A model generated the notes under the pieces. That model made no database searches. It was not told the origin of the DNA and saw only the letters and a program-made list of their open reading frames with translations. Positions 26,101 through 34,998 of a stretch of DNA of 64,000 nt are shown here, piece by piece. Position 1 is the first letter of the stretch. Every line of letters starts with the position of its first letter. The stretch comes from Pedobacter sp. AK013 (GTDB lineage Bacteria; Bacteroidota; Bacteroidia; Sphingobacteriales; Sphingobacteriaceae): the NCBI RefSeq assembly GCF_014205835.1, contig NZ_JACHCQ010000019.1, positions 1 to 64,000 on the forward strand. The letters run 5' to 3'. Made by a program: the position numbers and the translations under genes.

Positions 26101-27235
26101 GGCCCTTGTTGGTTCCTAGCCAGAAATTGTCACCATCACTAATCATCGATTTGATTTCTGCCTGCCCCAGAGGAAGTGAAATAAAATTAAATTTATATTG
26201 GTTAAAATCAATTTTGCTGAGGCCATTTTTACCACACAGCCATATCATCCCGGTTTTATCGCGATATAGACCTCCGTTGGCAAAAAATTCGAGCTCATCT
26301 ATTTTTTCCCATTTATTTAGTTTTGTATTTACCCAGAATATTCCAGCGCTGCCTCCTACCAATAGTTTTTCGGCACCTAAGCTTAAAACATTAAATATTG
26401 AAGCGTTACCTGTCTTTCCGCTTGCGTAGGTAGTAAACATTTCATTTTTCGGATCAAAGCGGAACAGATCGCCTTTCCAATAGCATCCAATCCATATCAT
26501 GCCATCATGATCAATGCATAGGGTCCAGATGTCGTTTGGATTTTTTTGATTGGCTATTTCCTTTTGTACGTAATTGGTAAAACGCTTTGTTTTTTGATCA
26601 AATTTATTCAGCCCCTTACTCCAATTACCCAACCATAAATTACCAGATGCATCTTCTGCAATAGCATTAACCGATTTTCCTTTAATGGCATACGGATTTT
26701 TTGCATCGGGCTGATAAACCTTAAAAGTTTTTGAGTTTTTGTTAAATAGGTTAAATCCATCATCGGTACCTACCCACAACTTATTCGTTTTATCAATCAG
26801 TACAGACCATACTTTATTATTGCTTAGCGAAGTTCTGTCGTTTTCTTTATGGTAAAAACGTTCAAATTTTTCAGTAACCGGATCGAACCTGTTTAAACCA
26901 TTCATGGTACCCACCCAAAAACCCCCATTACTATCTTCTACCATCGCATTGATGTAATTATTGGTTAAAGAGGTACTATCACCAGCAATATTTACATAAA
27001 CTTTAAAGGAATAACCATCAAACTTACAGAGCCCATTTTCTGTACCTATCCATACAAAACCTCTTTTATCTTTTAAAGCAACGGTTGTATTTTTAGACGG
27101 GAGGCCATCGTTAATGCCATATGTTTTAAGCACATAATGTTCTGGAATAGCGGTTTTACCTACTACCTGCGCACTAACACTGTTAAAGAACAGCCAGAAT
27201 TGCACAATAAAACCAAATGCTTTAATAAATCGCAT
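23111..27235 (-). CDS. Hybrid two-component system regulator (HTCS)
   Basis: This 1374-residue protein carries a whole signalling pathway. After a signal peptide come periplasmic beta-propeller repeats (about 30-700, with repeated VWIGTENGLCKFD-type motifs), a Y_Y_Y domain (about 700-770), one membrane segment (about 790-810), a histidine kinase with phosphoacceptor His843 in NVSHEFRTP, an ATPase domain, a receiver with Asp1156 in VICDVMMDG, and a C-terminal AraC HTH (about 1255-1360). It senses a specific oligosaccharide in the periplasm and activates the susC operon. It lies between susC and the GH31 gene, the common place for a locus regulator. The N-boxes and key residues look intact. Confidence 0.95.
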   Translation of the reverse strand: MRFIKAFGFIVQFWLFFNSVSAQVVGKTAIPEHYVLKTYGINDGLPSKNTTVALKDKRGFVWIGTENGLCKFDGYSFKVYVNIAGDSTSLTNNYINAMVEDSNGGFWVGTMNGLNRFDPVTEKFERFYHKENDRTSLSNNKVWSVLIDKTNKLWVGTDDGFNLFNKNSKTFKVYQPDAKNPYAIKGKSVNAIAEDASGNLWLGNWSKGLNKFDQKTKRFTNYVQKEIANQKNPNDIWTLCIDHDGMIWIGCYWKGDLFRFDPKNEMFTTYASGKTGNASIFNVLSLGAEKLLVGGSAGIFWVNTKLNKWEKIDELEFFANGGLYRDKTGMIWLCGKNGLSKIDFNQYKFNFISLPLGQAEIKSMISDGDNFWLGTNKGLYRYNTNNRSITRLSHSNNSNSLSSNDIINLSADLKGRLWVMSENGFDWYNEKENKFVHHHHHSALGSFFNEDVFRDLIEVNDGEYYLATDAGLKIYNDKTKAYTHYYNDPKNLGSLSNNHLYCLLKDAQGNIWIGTYGSGLSRFNPKTKKFSNYMINNSRAGGISNNIVISLYLDSHQNVWICTRDGLNKYIAKTNTFEIYSKQNGFASNVFTDLVEDNSGKLWVTTEQGISLFDPVTKTVRNYDEKDGVYANAAICKNEKGEIYLAGNKGIVYFNPQQLKYNKEAPAVYFSDFSVFNKLILPGKDSPLKLPIYMTKSITLPYDQSVLSFGFVALNYTLSEKNQYAYFLEGFDKKWNYSGSEHKVTYTNLNPGKYTLRVRASNNDGVWNMKGNALQIIITPPWYRTWWAFCFYGLAFFGVVYAYLKYREHQSNLKFQIKLAQVESEKEKELSEKKLSFFTNVSHEFRTPLTLIINPVKELLYKNDNNVDTTDLNIVYRNAKRLLSLVDQLLLFRKADTYGEKLKVAPINLVSLCKEVFLCFIHQARSKNVTLEFSCTDEVIAFYADREKIEIVFFNLLSNAIKFTPEGGSVKMFVDNSKEHVIISIEDSGCGITDMAGEKLYEKFYQDPGNKSAKGGFGIGLYLAKNFIEMHGGTINYTSIENKGTTFNIALLRGVSHFKDAIILQEELIDTDSSLFKELIEDEISANKIVEAAEGQIVDNQLAIELKSMLIIDDNIEIREYLKQVFRMDYHLYEASNGEKGYEMTKELLPDIVICDVMMDGITGIELCSKIKEDVSISHIPIILLTAISAPEVKLKGIEGGADDYISKPFDKDFLKARVASILKSKNALQRYFYNEITLNSNNTKISAEYKEFLDNCIRIVEEHLTDPDFNIDTLSTALGMSRSNLYRKIKSISGQSANGFIRFIRLRKAAEIFINTDKTIQETSYMVAITDPKYFREQFYKLFNMNPSQYIKKFRKPFSNHIQLNSTGKKDKS

Positions 27236-27380
27236 AATAAGGGGGCAAACCGATGGGAATAGCCGAATAAAAAATTAGTTTAGCGGGTGTAAATATACAA
27301 TTTGTTAAATTATTGTTTTATCCAAACATATCTATCCACGATGCGCTCTATTCGAAAAAGATGTACATCAGAAACAAAAA

Positions 27381-27409
27381 ATGCGGGACTGATAAAATCA
27401 GCCCCGCAT
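27381..27409 (-). terminator. Terminator of the GH31 gene
   Basis: ATGCGGGaCTGAT and ATCAGcCCCGCAT pair around an AAA loop with one mismatch. The hairpin is 24 bp past the GH31 stop and is followed by a T run on the minus strand, separating GH31 from the HTCS gene. Confidence 0.8.
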
Positions 27410-27432
27410 TCGCGTTATTCATATTAACTTGT

Positions 27433-30400
27433 TTAAAATTTAACTGAATTAAGATTTTTATCTACCAACAGGCCTTCACTAATCTTAAGTCCAAATTGTA
27501 CTTTACGTTTTGCTTTAAACTTCAGGATAAACAGATCCGTGGTTTCGTTTAAAGTATCTTTGTTACCTATGTTTACAAAGGTTGGATACAGCACCTTGGC
27601 GCCATTGGTGTGCAGGCGATCGTTGGTCAAATTATCCATCTGTTTCGTGTTTAGCGGCTGAACGCTTATAAAATCATAATCCTGTGCCTGGTATGGCAGT
27701 GCAAAACTTAAAGCATTTACTGCTTTCAGGTTTATTCCCTTTACTTTAATTTCTACAATTTCGTCTTTGTTGTAAGTTTGTTTAGCGGTACTAATTTCTA
27801 GTTTACCCGCAATTTTATCAATTTTAGCATCACTTACACCTCCTTCAAGCTGTGTAGCTACAACTGAAACATCGTAAGCATCAATCAGGTCATTTTTGTT
27901 GATATCACCATTGCTGATATAACCTTCAAAATCGGCGTCACCTTTTCTTAAACCGGTATAATTGATGTATGAGGTTAAATCGTTCTTATCAATTAAACGG
28001 TCATTATTGATATCGCCCGGAAGATAACTTTCGGTTCCAGGTACCTTAAATACATATAGCTCTCTGCCTGATCCAAAACCTCCTACACCATCGGCTACAG
28101 CAATTTTGATGTAACGGGCACTTGGGTGGCCATTGAAATTGAATATTTTAACATCACCATTGTTTGCCCACTCGAAAGTGCCTGCTGTAGTCCAGCTTTC
28201 TTTATTGTTGCTGTAAAATACAGTTCCTTTAAGCAAGTTGCCATTTCCCCTTCCATTGCGCGGCAGGTAATGGAATTTATCAAGCTGGTTAATGGTTTTA
28301 AGGTCTATAACCATATCAAACGGAATTGCTTTGGCACCCCATTTGGTATGCCACATATTGCCTTCATCAAAATCGAATAGATCGGAAATACCAGACCCAC
28401 CCTGATTTTCGGCAGTAGTTTCGGCTGTTATACCCTGAATAGCAAATTCAAGCGGATTAGATTTGGTTGTTGCTTTAATTTCGGTCCAATCTGAGAAACC
28501 ATCTTTGTTTACAGCACGCAATTTAAATGTGTAAGCTGTTTCGGCCAATAAGCCATCAAATAATAAAGCTGTATCGCGGATGGTGGTATAATGCATATCG
28601 TTAAAATCTATCTCATAAAAATCTGCATTGCTCACTTTGCTCCAGCTTGGAGTAAGCGTATAGGCTTCTCTGTTTTTATCACTCACCAGAGCGTTAACTG
28701 GCGCCGACAGTTTCCCTGTAGATAAACGTTGCTTATCTACAGGCTCGAATTTAAATCCGTCTACACTAAGTGTTATTGGATTGAGGGTAATATCGGTAGA
28801 TTGAAGTTTAACCAGCAATTGAGGGTTTTTAATCATTGCTACTTTTTCAAACTCGCTTCCTTTTGTAGCAAAACGGTTTAAATTTGGTATGGCATCGTAG
28901 AAATAAACATCAGACTGTTTTAAAAACTCGTCTTTTGAGTTTACTTCTGTTAATTTCACTTTATTGCTCCCAACTTTTGCGGTTAACCTTTTTGGTTTTT
29001 CGGTAAGGTTGATCACAAATTCAGTTGTTTTTTCTTTCACAAAGCCATCAAAATCACCCTTTGCAGGTTGAATGGTAATAATGGCATTATTTTTTTGATC
29101 CAGTTCTGATTCGATTAAAGTAGAAGTGCCTTTTCCTAATTTATAAGCCTCTGTTGTGCCATCATCATCGTATTCAGTAAATGAGGTTTTTCCAAAAGGA
29201 TACCATTCATAAATACGGTTTGCTTTATTGATTTCAGCAACATTGTTATTTGGATTCGTCATTGGGATAATCGCACCATTTTTCACAAAAACAGGCAATT
29301 TCCACAACGGTGAGTCGAAACTATTGAGAATGCTGTTTCCAGTATATTTTTCTCCGGTGAAATAATCAATCCATGTTCCCTCTGGTAAATAAATACCATT
29401 GCGGATATCGTTACCTTTTTCGTCTGATTTGGTTGCCTGATAAATCGGGGCTACTAAGAAAGAAGGTCCGTACAGATATTGATATTGTGTTGAAGTACCT
29501 TTGGTATAAGCATTTGGATATGCTAAAAACATCGCCCTGATAATGGGCAATCCGGTAACCGCTTCTCTGGCTATACTATAAGTATATGGAATCAACTCCG
29601 ATTTCAGTTTTAAATAATTGCGGTTAATCGAAGCTATAGGTTCGCCCAGTGCATGCGGATATTTTTCGTTAGCTCCCCAACCGTCCATATTTAACTCCAT
29701 TGGCGTAAAGGTTTTCCATTGGAAATCGCGTGTATTAACGGTTGGATTTTTACCGCCAAAAATACCATCCATATCGGAAGTAATATTGGGTTGACCTGAT
29801 AAACCAGAACCTAAATAAGTAGGAATGTGGAAACGGATATATTCCCAAACGCCCCCAGTTTGATCACCTGACCAAACACCGGCATAACGCTGTGTACCAG
29901 CCCAGCCATCTAATGAGATGATGAACGGACGACTATTATTGCCATAATAAGGCATAATCTGTGCTACATCGGCAACGCCATTTAACCCAAACGAATAACC
30001 TGCACCAACCCATGCTACATCGGTTTTTAATACCCGAACACCTGCATCTCGGGCTTCCTTAATAATATCGCGTTGTAATAAGGGGCTTACTTCTGGTTTA
30101 GGATGAAGATCAGACTGTGTCCACAAACCAATTTCTACCCCGTTTTTACGGGCGTAATCGCCAAAACTCTTTAGGTTTTGAATGTTGCCATCTAATGTTT
30201 CGGTTTGGCCATAACCTGCACCATAACCATCATTTGGAAGTACCCAGCCCAAAGGCATATCGTGCTTTTTGTAACGATCAATCACGGCTCGCGCTGAAAA
30301 TTGATAATTGTTTTTTTCACCGTTAAGCGATTCTTTTATACCGCCATTATCTTTCTGACTTTCTTTGTAACGTTTACCATCTTCAAACAAGGTTCCTTTT

Positions 30401-31323
30401 TCGTCTTCTTTCCAAAAATCGCGGTTGTAAGCATTTAAATGCCCTTGATAGAAACCAAATTTTGGCAATAAAATCGGATTTCCGGTTAATTGGTAAAAAT
30501 CGTTCAATAAAGGTGCTGCCCCATCATTAACCATAAAAAAGGCATCCAGGTAATCAGTTTCGTGTGTCAGCTTTACCAGTCCTCTTTCTTTAGCACCAAA
30601 ATTGTATTTTCCTTTGCTGAAGGTATACCACATTACAGCATAACCATTGGTAGACCAATAAAAAGGTGCAGGCGAGGCTACCCCCCCATCTGTCCAAGAG
30701 TTTTGGTTTTCGATGGAAATATTTTTTCCCTTGTGCGAGAAACGGCCATTCTGTACCCCACCACCATAAAAATATTCCTGTGGATTTTCTTTTAAACTAA
30801 GGGTTACTTTTCCTTTTTCGAATTGAATTGGCGCTAATTCTTCTACAACCACCGCCTGTGTAGCAAGGTTGATAATTTTGATCAGTGAAGTATTTTTATC
30901 AATAAGAACGGTAATTTTACCCGTAGATATGAATAATTGATTACCCTCATCTTTAATATCTAATTTTGAAACGGGTCTACGTGGATTTTCCACTAAAATT
31001 TTGGCTTCTGGTTTAGCTTCCGGATCGCGTATAAAACCTCCCGCAGGATCTTCGAAAAGGCGGAAAATATGATCGCCATAAAAATCTAAGGTTAAACGTT
31101 GATTATCAGAAAGCAATAATTCTACTGTAGTAGTATTAATCTTTGTTGCGCTAAGCACTTTGGTAATTTTTTGTGCTATCTGATCGGCTTTCTGAACTGC
31201 TGATTGGGCTGAAACAAAAAATGGAGCGGCAATTACAAAAAATGCAAATGCCAAAACAACACTTTTAGGTTGATTTTTGAAACTGGCTATTTTAAAGTTT
31301 TTGAAAAAATAATGCGGGGTCAT
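27433..31323 (-). CDS. Multidomain GH31 alpha-glycosidase with dockerin-cohesin tail
   Basis: The 1296-residue secreted enzyme has a signal peptide, N-terminal beta domain, a GH31 TIM barrel with nucleophile Asp435 in LKTDVAWVG and a likely acid/base Asp in WSGDQTGG, and beta domains to about 800. Then follow fibronectin III (about 880-960), an F5/8-type C (CBM32-like) domain (about 965-1095), two dockerin-like EF loops (about 1100-1155, GDINNDRLIDKNDL and GDINKNDLIDAYD) and a cohesin-like beta domain (about 1170-1296). GH31 members are alpha-glucosidases or alpha-xylosidases. Its terminator separates it from the HTCS gene. Confidence 0.85.
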   Translation of the reverse strand: MTPHYFFKNFKIASFKNQPKSVVLAFAFFVIAAPFFVSAQSAVQKADQIAQKITKVLSATKINTTTVELLLSDNQRLTLDFYGDHIFRLFEDPAGGFIRDPEAKPEAKILVENPRRPVSKLDIKDEGNQLFISTGKITVLIDKNTSLIKIINLATQAVVVEELAPIQFEKGKVTLSLKENPQEYFYGGGVQNGRFSHKGKNISIENQNSWTDGGVASPAPFYWSTNGYAVMWYTFSKGKYNFGAKERGLVKLTHETDYLDAFFMVNDGAAPLLNDFYQLTGNPILLPKFGFYQGHLNAYNRDFWKEDEKGTLFEDGKRYKESQKDNGGIKESLNGEKNNYQFSARAVIDRYKKHDMPLGWVLPNDGYGAGYGQTETLDGNIQNLKSFGDYARKNGVEIGLWTQSDLHPKPEVSPLLQRDIIKEARDAGVRVLKTDVAWVGAGYSFGLNGVADVAQIMPYYGNNSRPFIISLDGWAGTQRYAGVWSGDQTGGVWEYIRFHIPTYLGSGLSGQPNITSDMDGIFGGKNPTVNTRDFQWKTFTPMELNMDGWGANEKYPHALGEPIASINRNYLKLKSELIPYTYSIAREAVTGLPIIRAMFLAYPNAYTKGTSTQYQYLYGPSFLVAPIYQATKSDEKGNDIRNGIYLPEGTWIDYFTGEKYTGNSILNSFDSPLWKLPVFVKNGAIIPMTNPNNNVAEINKANRIYEWYPFGKTSFTEYDDDGTTEAYKLGKGTSTLIESELDQKNNAIITIQPAKGDFDGFVKEKTTEFVINLTEKPKRLTAKVGSNKVKLTEVNSKDEFLKQSDVYFYDAIPNLNRFATKGSEFEKVAMIKNPQLLVKLQSTDITLNPITLSVDGFKFEPVDKQRLSTGKLSAPVNALVSDKNREAYTLTPSWSKVSNADFYEIDFNDMHYTTIRDTALLFDGLLAETAYTFKLRAVNKDGFSDWTEIKATTKSNPLEFAIQGITAETTAENQGGSGISDLFDFDEGNMWHTKWGAKAIPFDMVIDLKTINQLDKFHYLPRNGRGNGNLLKGTVFYSNNKESWTTAGTFEWANNGDVKIFNFNGHPSARYIKIAVADGVGGFGSGRELYVFKVPGTESYLPGDINNDRLIDKNDLTSYINYTGLRKGDADFEGYISNGDINKNDLIDAYDVSVVATQLEGGVSDAKIDKIAGKLEISTAKQTYNKDEIVEIKVKGINLKAVNALSFALPYQAQDYDFISVQPLNTKQMDNLTNDRLHTNGAKVLYPTFVNIGNKDTLNETTDLFILKFKAKRKVQFGLKISEGLLVDKNLNSVKF

Positions 31324-31665
31324 TAAAAGTTTGATTTGGTTATGTGTTTATATGTTGAACTAGTTAAATAGTTTAGTTGCTGTGGGATAAAGTTAATAAA
31401 CACATTAAAGTAACCAGTACGTTTTTGCAGACAAAAACCGCGCAATCGTTTGCCTATCTAATTTTTTACCGGAGATGGAGTGATGTTTTCTATCATTAAG
31501 AAATTAAAGATATTAAGGTCGTAGAAAGATCGATTTCATGGAATAGGCTCCGCGATCGTCCTCCTGAACTTGTTTCAGTATCTAAAAATGATATCCTCTT
31601 CATTAAGCAGTAAAGGATGTTTAATGATCCATAGTTAATAAACTAATGCCCATTGAACCAATGAA
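31324..31665. other. Intergenic region before GH31
   Basis: 342 bp without a gene. It holds the GH31 promoter and the 3' end of the GH28 transcript. A CCTGAACTTGTTTCAG-type inverted sequence at about 31561-31576 resembles short intergenic hairpins seen elsewhere in the window (34041). Nothing else is evident. Confidence 0.5.
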
Positions 31666-33183
31666 CTAATAAATCACTTCCGAACTATTGTTTACCATGA
31701 ACAGAGGTTTATTGCCAGTGGCTGATTTCACTTCGGTAAATTTTATCTTCTCGGCATCATTTACAATAATTTTCGACTGTTCTGGCAGTGTAATGTTCGT
31801 AAAAATCACATTTCTTAAGCGGTGAGCAGGATCTTTAAAGCCGTTGATATCAATAGCTGCGCCTGCATTTGAAGCCATAGACATATCGATATTTTTGAAC
31901 ACGAAATTTTCAAACGTTGGTATCTGTGGTGCGGCTTCGCCATCGTTATTGTAGTTAACTGCCGAAAAGATGGTAACCTGTAAAAGTTGACAATCTGTTA
32001 CCGTTACATTTTTTACATAACCTCCCCTATCTTTTGTTCCTTTTATCTGCATGCCATGCAATAGTTTCCCAGCTTTACAATCCTGCACCAAAACATTGAT
32101 TACCCCACCAGACATTTCGCTGCCGATCGAAATACCATGACCGCGTTTAAAATCGCAATCTGTTATCCGTACATTTTTGGTTGGTTTGGCTACAAAAAAA
32201 CCTTCCGGATTTTTACCCGATTTAATGGCAATGCAATCATCACCTGTATCGAAAGTACAGTTAAAAATATACGCGTCAGTAGAAGAATCAGGATCTATGC
32301 CATCTCCATTGCGGATGTTTACGGTTATGATGTTTAAATTTTGACAGGTTATGTTATTACTATAAATATAATGAATGGTCCAGCATGGAGGTTCAGTAAT
32401 TGTTAAATCAGACAAACTTACGTTCTGACAGTTCATTAAACAGATTAAACGTCCCCTACTTCTTATTCCACTGGCTTTGATCATCGCATCGCCAAGTTTT
32501 TTCCCTCCGCCACTAATGGTGCCTTTACCTGTAATTCTTAAATCTTTTACATTATAAGTTCCATTGCGGTTAAGGGTACCTGCATTGAGTAAACTGGCGT
32601 ATGTTTTAAGCTCCCAGCCTTCAAAACGGTTTAGGATCATTGGCAAATAATCTTCTACAACTGTTGATCCTTTTAACACACCACCTTCTTCTATTCGGAG
32701 CGTCATATTACTTTTCAGATATAGGGCACCTGAAATGAAAGTTCCTTTGGGGATATAAACCGTACCACCTGCACTACAGGCATCTATTGCCGCTTGAATT
32801 GCCTTCGTATTACTGGCAATGCCATCTCCCTTTGCGCCGAAATCTAAAATATTGTATACTTTTCCTTTTGCCTTTGTTTTAAAACGGATGGAATTCAAAG
32901 CACTAGTCTTATTTCCTTTAATATTTACACTTACCATATACCAGGTATCTGGCATTAAATTTTCTATTGTATAATTGGTTTTTCTCGTAGCACCTTGTGC
33001 TTTACCATTTAAAAAAACTTGATAAATATTATATGGTGTACCATATTGTTTATCCCACAATAGGGCTACAGTATTTTCTGATAAGGTACCTGGGGCAACT
33101 AAAAGATTAAACGGATTGGTTGCAGTTGCAGCAGCTTTAAAAGACAAAAAAACGAATAGAAGCAACATTAAAATCCTGCGCAT
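31666..33183 (-). CDS. GH28 polygalacturonase-like enzyme
   Basis: The start at 33183 (MRRILMLLLFVFLSFKAAA) gives a clean signal peptide; an ATG at 33222 adds 13 residues. A fibronectin-III-like domain (about 30-105) precedes a right-handed parallel beta-helix. GH28 active-site motifs are visible: NGDGIDPDSS, GDDCIAIKSG and RGHGISIGSEMSGG. Family members hydrolyse galacturonan or rhamnogalacturonan backbones. Together with GH35 and GH30 it points to pectin as substrate. It has its own transcript 340 bp from GH31. Confidence 0.9.
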   Translation of the reverse strand: MRRILMLLLFVFLSFKAAATATNPFNLLVAPGTLSENTVALLWDKQYGTPYNIYQVFLNGKAQGATRKTNYTIENLMPDTWYMVSVNIKGNKTSALNSIRFKTKAKGKVYNILDFGAKGDGIASNTKAIQAAIDACSAGGTVYIPKGTFISGALYLKSNMTLRIEEGGVLKGSTVVEDYLPMILNRFEGWELKTYASLLNAGTLNRNGTYNVKDLRITGKGTISGGGKKLGDAMIKASGIRSRGRLICLMNCQNVSLSDLTITEPPCWTIHYIYSNNITCQNLNIITVNIRNGDGIDPDSSTDAYIFNCTFDTGDDCIAIKSGKNPEGFFVAKPTKNVRITDCDFKRGHGISIGSEMSGGVINVLVQDCKAGKLLHGMQIKGTKDRGGYVKNVTVTDCQLLQVTIFSAVNYNNDGEAAPQIPTFENFVFKNIDMSMASNAGAAIDINGFKDPAHRLRNVIFTNITLPEQSKIIVNDAEKIKFTEVKSATGNKPLFMVNNSSEVIY

Positions 33184-33561
33184 TTTATTAATAAGTATCG
33201 GTACAATCATGGCTAGAAACATTATTTGGTTAGCGAAATAATTTATAGGTAATAAATATCTCCTTACAAATATAAGCGACTTATCAGATTAACTGTTATG
33301 CGCTATAGGGTACGCTATTAAAACAATAATCCGCTTATAAAGGAGCTACGGAAAACTTCCATAGGTTTATTTATTGCAAGGAAAGAATCAAGATTATCTT
33401 ATACTATCAAAAAAAATACAAAGCATAAAATCGTTTATTTTAACACTATTTGACCATAAAACATTGATTATTTAGATGCTAGGGGAAGTATTCTATATAA
33501 TAAATTTAAAAAAGAATCGAATGGCAAGCATTTTGTAAGTGTTTGTAAAATTGCCGATTAA
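33184..33561. other. Divergent intergenic region
   Basis: About 378 bp between the GH28 gene and the plus-strand receiver gene. AT-rich; holds promoters for both. No repeat or hairpin of note. Confidence 0.5.
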
Positions 33562-33960
33562 ATGAATTCCCCAACATTGCAAACTTATAGCTGTGTAATT
33601 ATAGATGACAGCCAAATGAGTATAAAAACACTTGAGCACTTTATTTCCAAAATAGACAAGCTCCAACTTAAAGGAAGTTTTACAGATACAATAGATGCCA
33701 TGGCAGCCTTTTGGACTTACGGAAAAATTGATTTTCTTTTTTTAAATGTCCAAATGGAAATATCAGGAATTGATTTAGCCAGAATGCTTCGAAACAGCGT
33801 AAAATTTGTTGTATTTATAAGTGCCTATGATAATAAGGCCATAGATGCCTTTGATAAAGACAACTATTTTTTATTCAAACCCTTCGATTTTAAAAAGTTT
33901 GAAGACATGGTAAATGAGTTGATCCTGGCCGAGCATAAAAACAAAGAAATGCTTTTGTGA
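33562..33960 (+). CDS. Stand-alone receiver protein without phosphoacceptor Asp
   Basis: The 132-residue protein is a single CheY-like receiver of the LytTR-regulator type (YSCVIIDDSQ start, FKPFDFKKF near the end) with no LytTR output domain. The acidic pair is present (IIDD), and so is the Lys (FKP). The phosphoacceptor position reads FLFLNVQMEISG, with Asn62 where Asp is standard. It probably cannot be phosphorylated the usual way and may act as a constitutive or protein-binding module. The second lone receiver at 59843 has the Asp. No partner kinase is adjacent. Confidence 0.85.
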   Translation: MNSPTLQTYSCVIIDDSQMSIKTLEHFISKIDKLQLKGSFTDTIDAMAAFWTYGKIDFLFLNVQMEISGIDLARMLRNSVKFVVFISAYDNKAIDAFDKDNYFLFKPFDFKKFEDMVNELILAEHKNKEMLL

Positions 33961-34156
33961 GTCTAACGACATCTGCTTTACCTTTCTACCATTGAGAAAT
34001 TAAGAGCATACGTTTTTATGGATGAGTTAAAAAGTAGTCATTCTGAATTTATTTCAGAATCTTTCAAGTTAGTTTTCTGCCGCGGAAGCACAGATTTACA
34101 CGGAATTGAATCTAGCTTTTTTGCTTTGAGCTTTGGTCTTTCAGCTTTTACCTTTC

Positions 34157-34942
34157 TTAAAAATCAGAATAGTCTGTCGGGTAAACAAATTTAGTATCGT
34201 TTTTAGAAACATTGTGCTGATATTCTGGCATTGCCGATAATTTCTTCCAATAATCATCTGCAGAGAATGCTTTCCAGTGTGCATCTCTATCTATTTTATT
34301 CTCGAAAGTAGTTAAATACATCAGGTTAGGCATGTGACTACCGGCGATTACTTCCCCATAAAATACGGCATTAAAATTTAACCTTTTAAATAAACCGATT
34401 TCGTCGCCTTTATTAAACATTTGAACTTTATTCTGAAAATATTTCTCTGTGGGCGCTTCGTAGCTTCTTAATTCGTACACCCGTTCTCTCATCGGCGATT
34501 TTAGATTAGGCAGCATAAAATGAGGTGCATCTTCAAAAGCTTTTAACAAAATGGTTTCTAATCGTTCAAAAGGAACATCTGTATAAACTGCATCCAGATA
34601 GATTTTACCATCAGCTGCATATTGTTTGTCTTTTGCTAGCTTTTTATCCAGTTCCAAAATCCCATTAAATGATTTTAACGGGATAAATACATAAATCAGT
34701 TTTTCTGTAACTAAAGCCTGATCAGTTACAATTGGTTTAAACACCCCTACTTTTTCAATTCCATTGCGGTGCAACGCAGGTAAATATGCCTTCTGCAAAT
34801 AATCATCTACCGTTTTTTCTTGAGCATCGGTTTTTAAGTGGTATATTTTAAGCTGATAAATTTCGGTTTGTGCAGCATTAACCTGTAGCACGCTGCATAT
34901 CAAAACTAATAATATAAATGGGTAGCTTATTCTTTTTAACAT
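34157..34942 (-). CDS. NIPSNAP-family secreted protein
   Basis: The 261-residue protein has a signal peptide ending VLQVNAAQ. Two NIPSNAP-like ferredoxin-fold halves are visible: EIYQLKIYHLKTDAQEKTVD, and RERVYELRSYEAPTEKYFQN from about residue 150. NIPSNAP proteins are small-molecule or protein-binding folds of unclear function. Here the export signal suggests a periplasmic or surface role. It lies 56 nt downstream of the S9 peptidase gene and may share its transcript. Confidence 0.85.
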   Translation of the reverse strand: MLKRISYPFILLVLICSVLQVNAAQTEIYQLKIYHLKTDAQEKTVDDYLQKAYLPALHRNGIEKVGVFKPIVTDQALVTEKLIYVFIPLKSFNGILELDKKLAKDKQYAADGKIYLDAVYTDVPFERLETILLKAFEDAPHFMLPNLKSPMRERVYELRSYEAPTEKYFQNKVQMFNKGDEIGLFKRLNFNAVFYGEVIAGSHMPNLMYLTTFENKIDRDAHWKAFSADDYWKKLSAMPEYQHNVSKNDTKFVYPTDYSDF

Positions 34943-34998
34943 CTTATTTTACGCTGATCAATTAATAACGGTAAATCTATACAAAAAGAAATCAGCTT

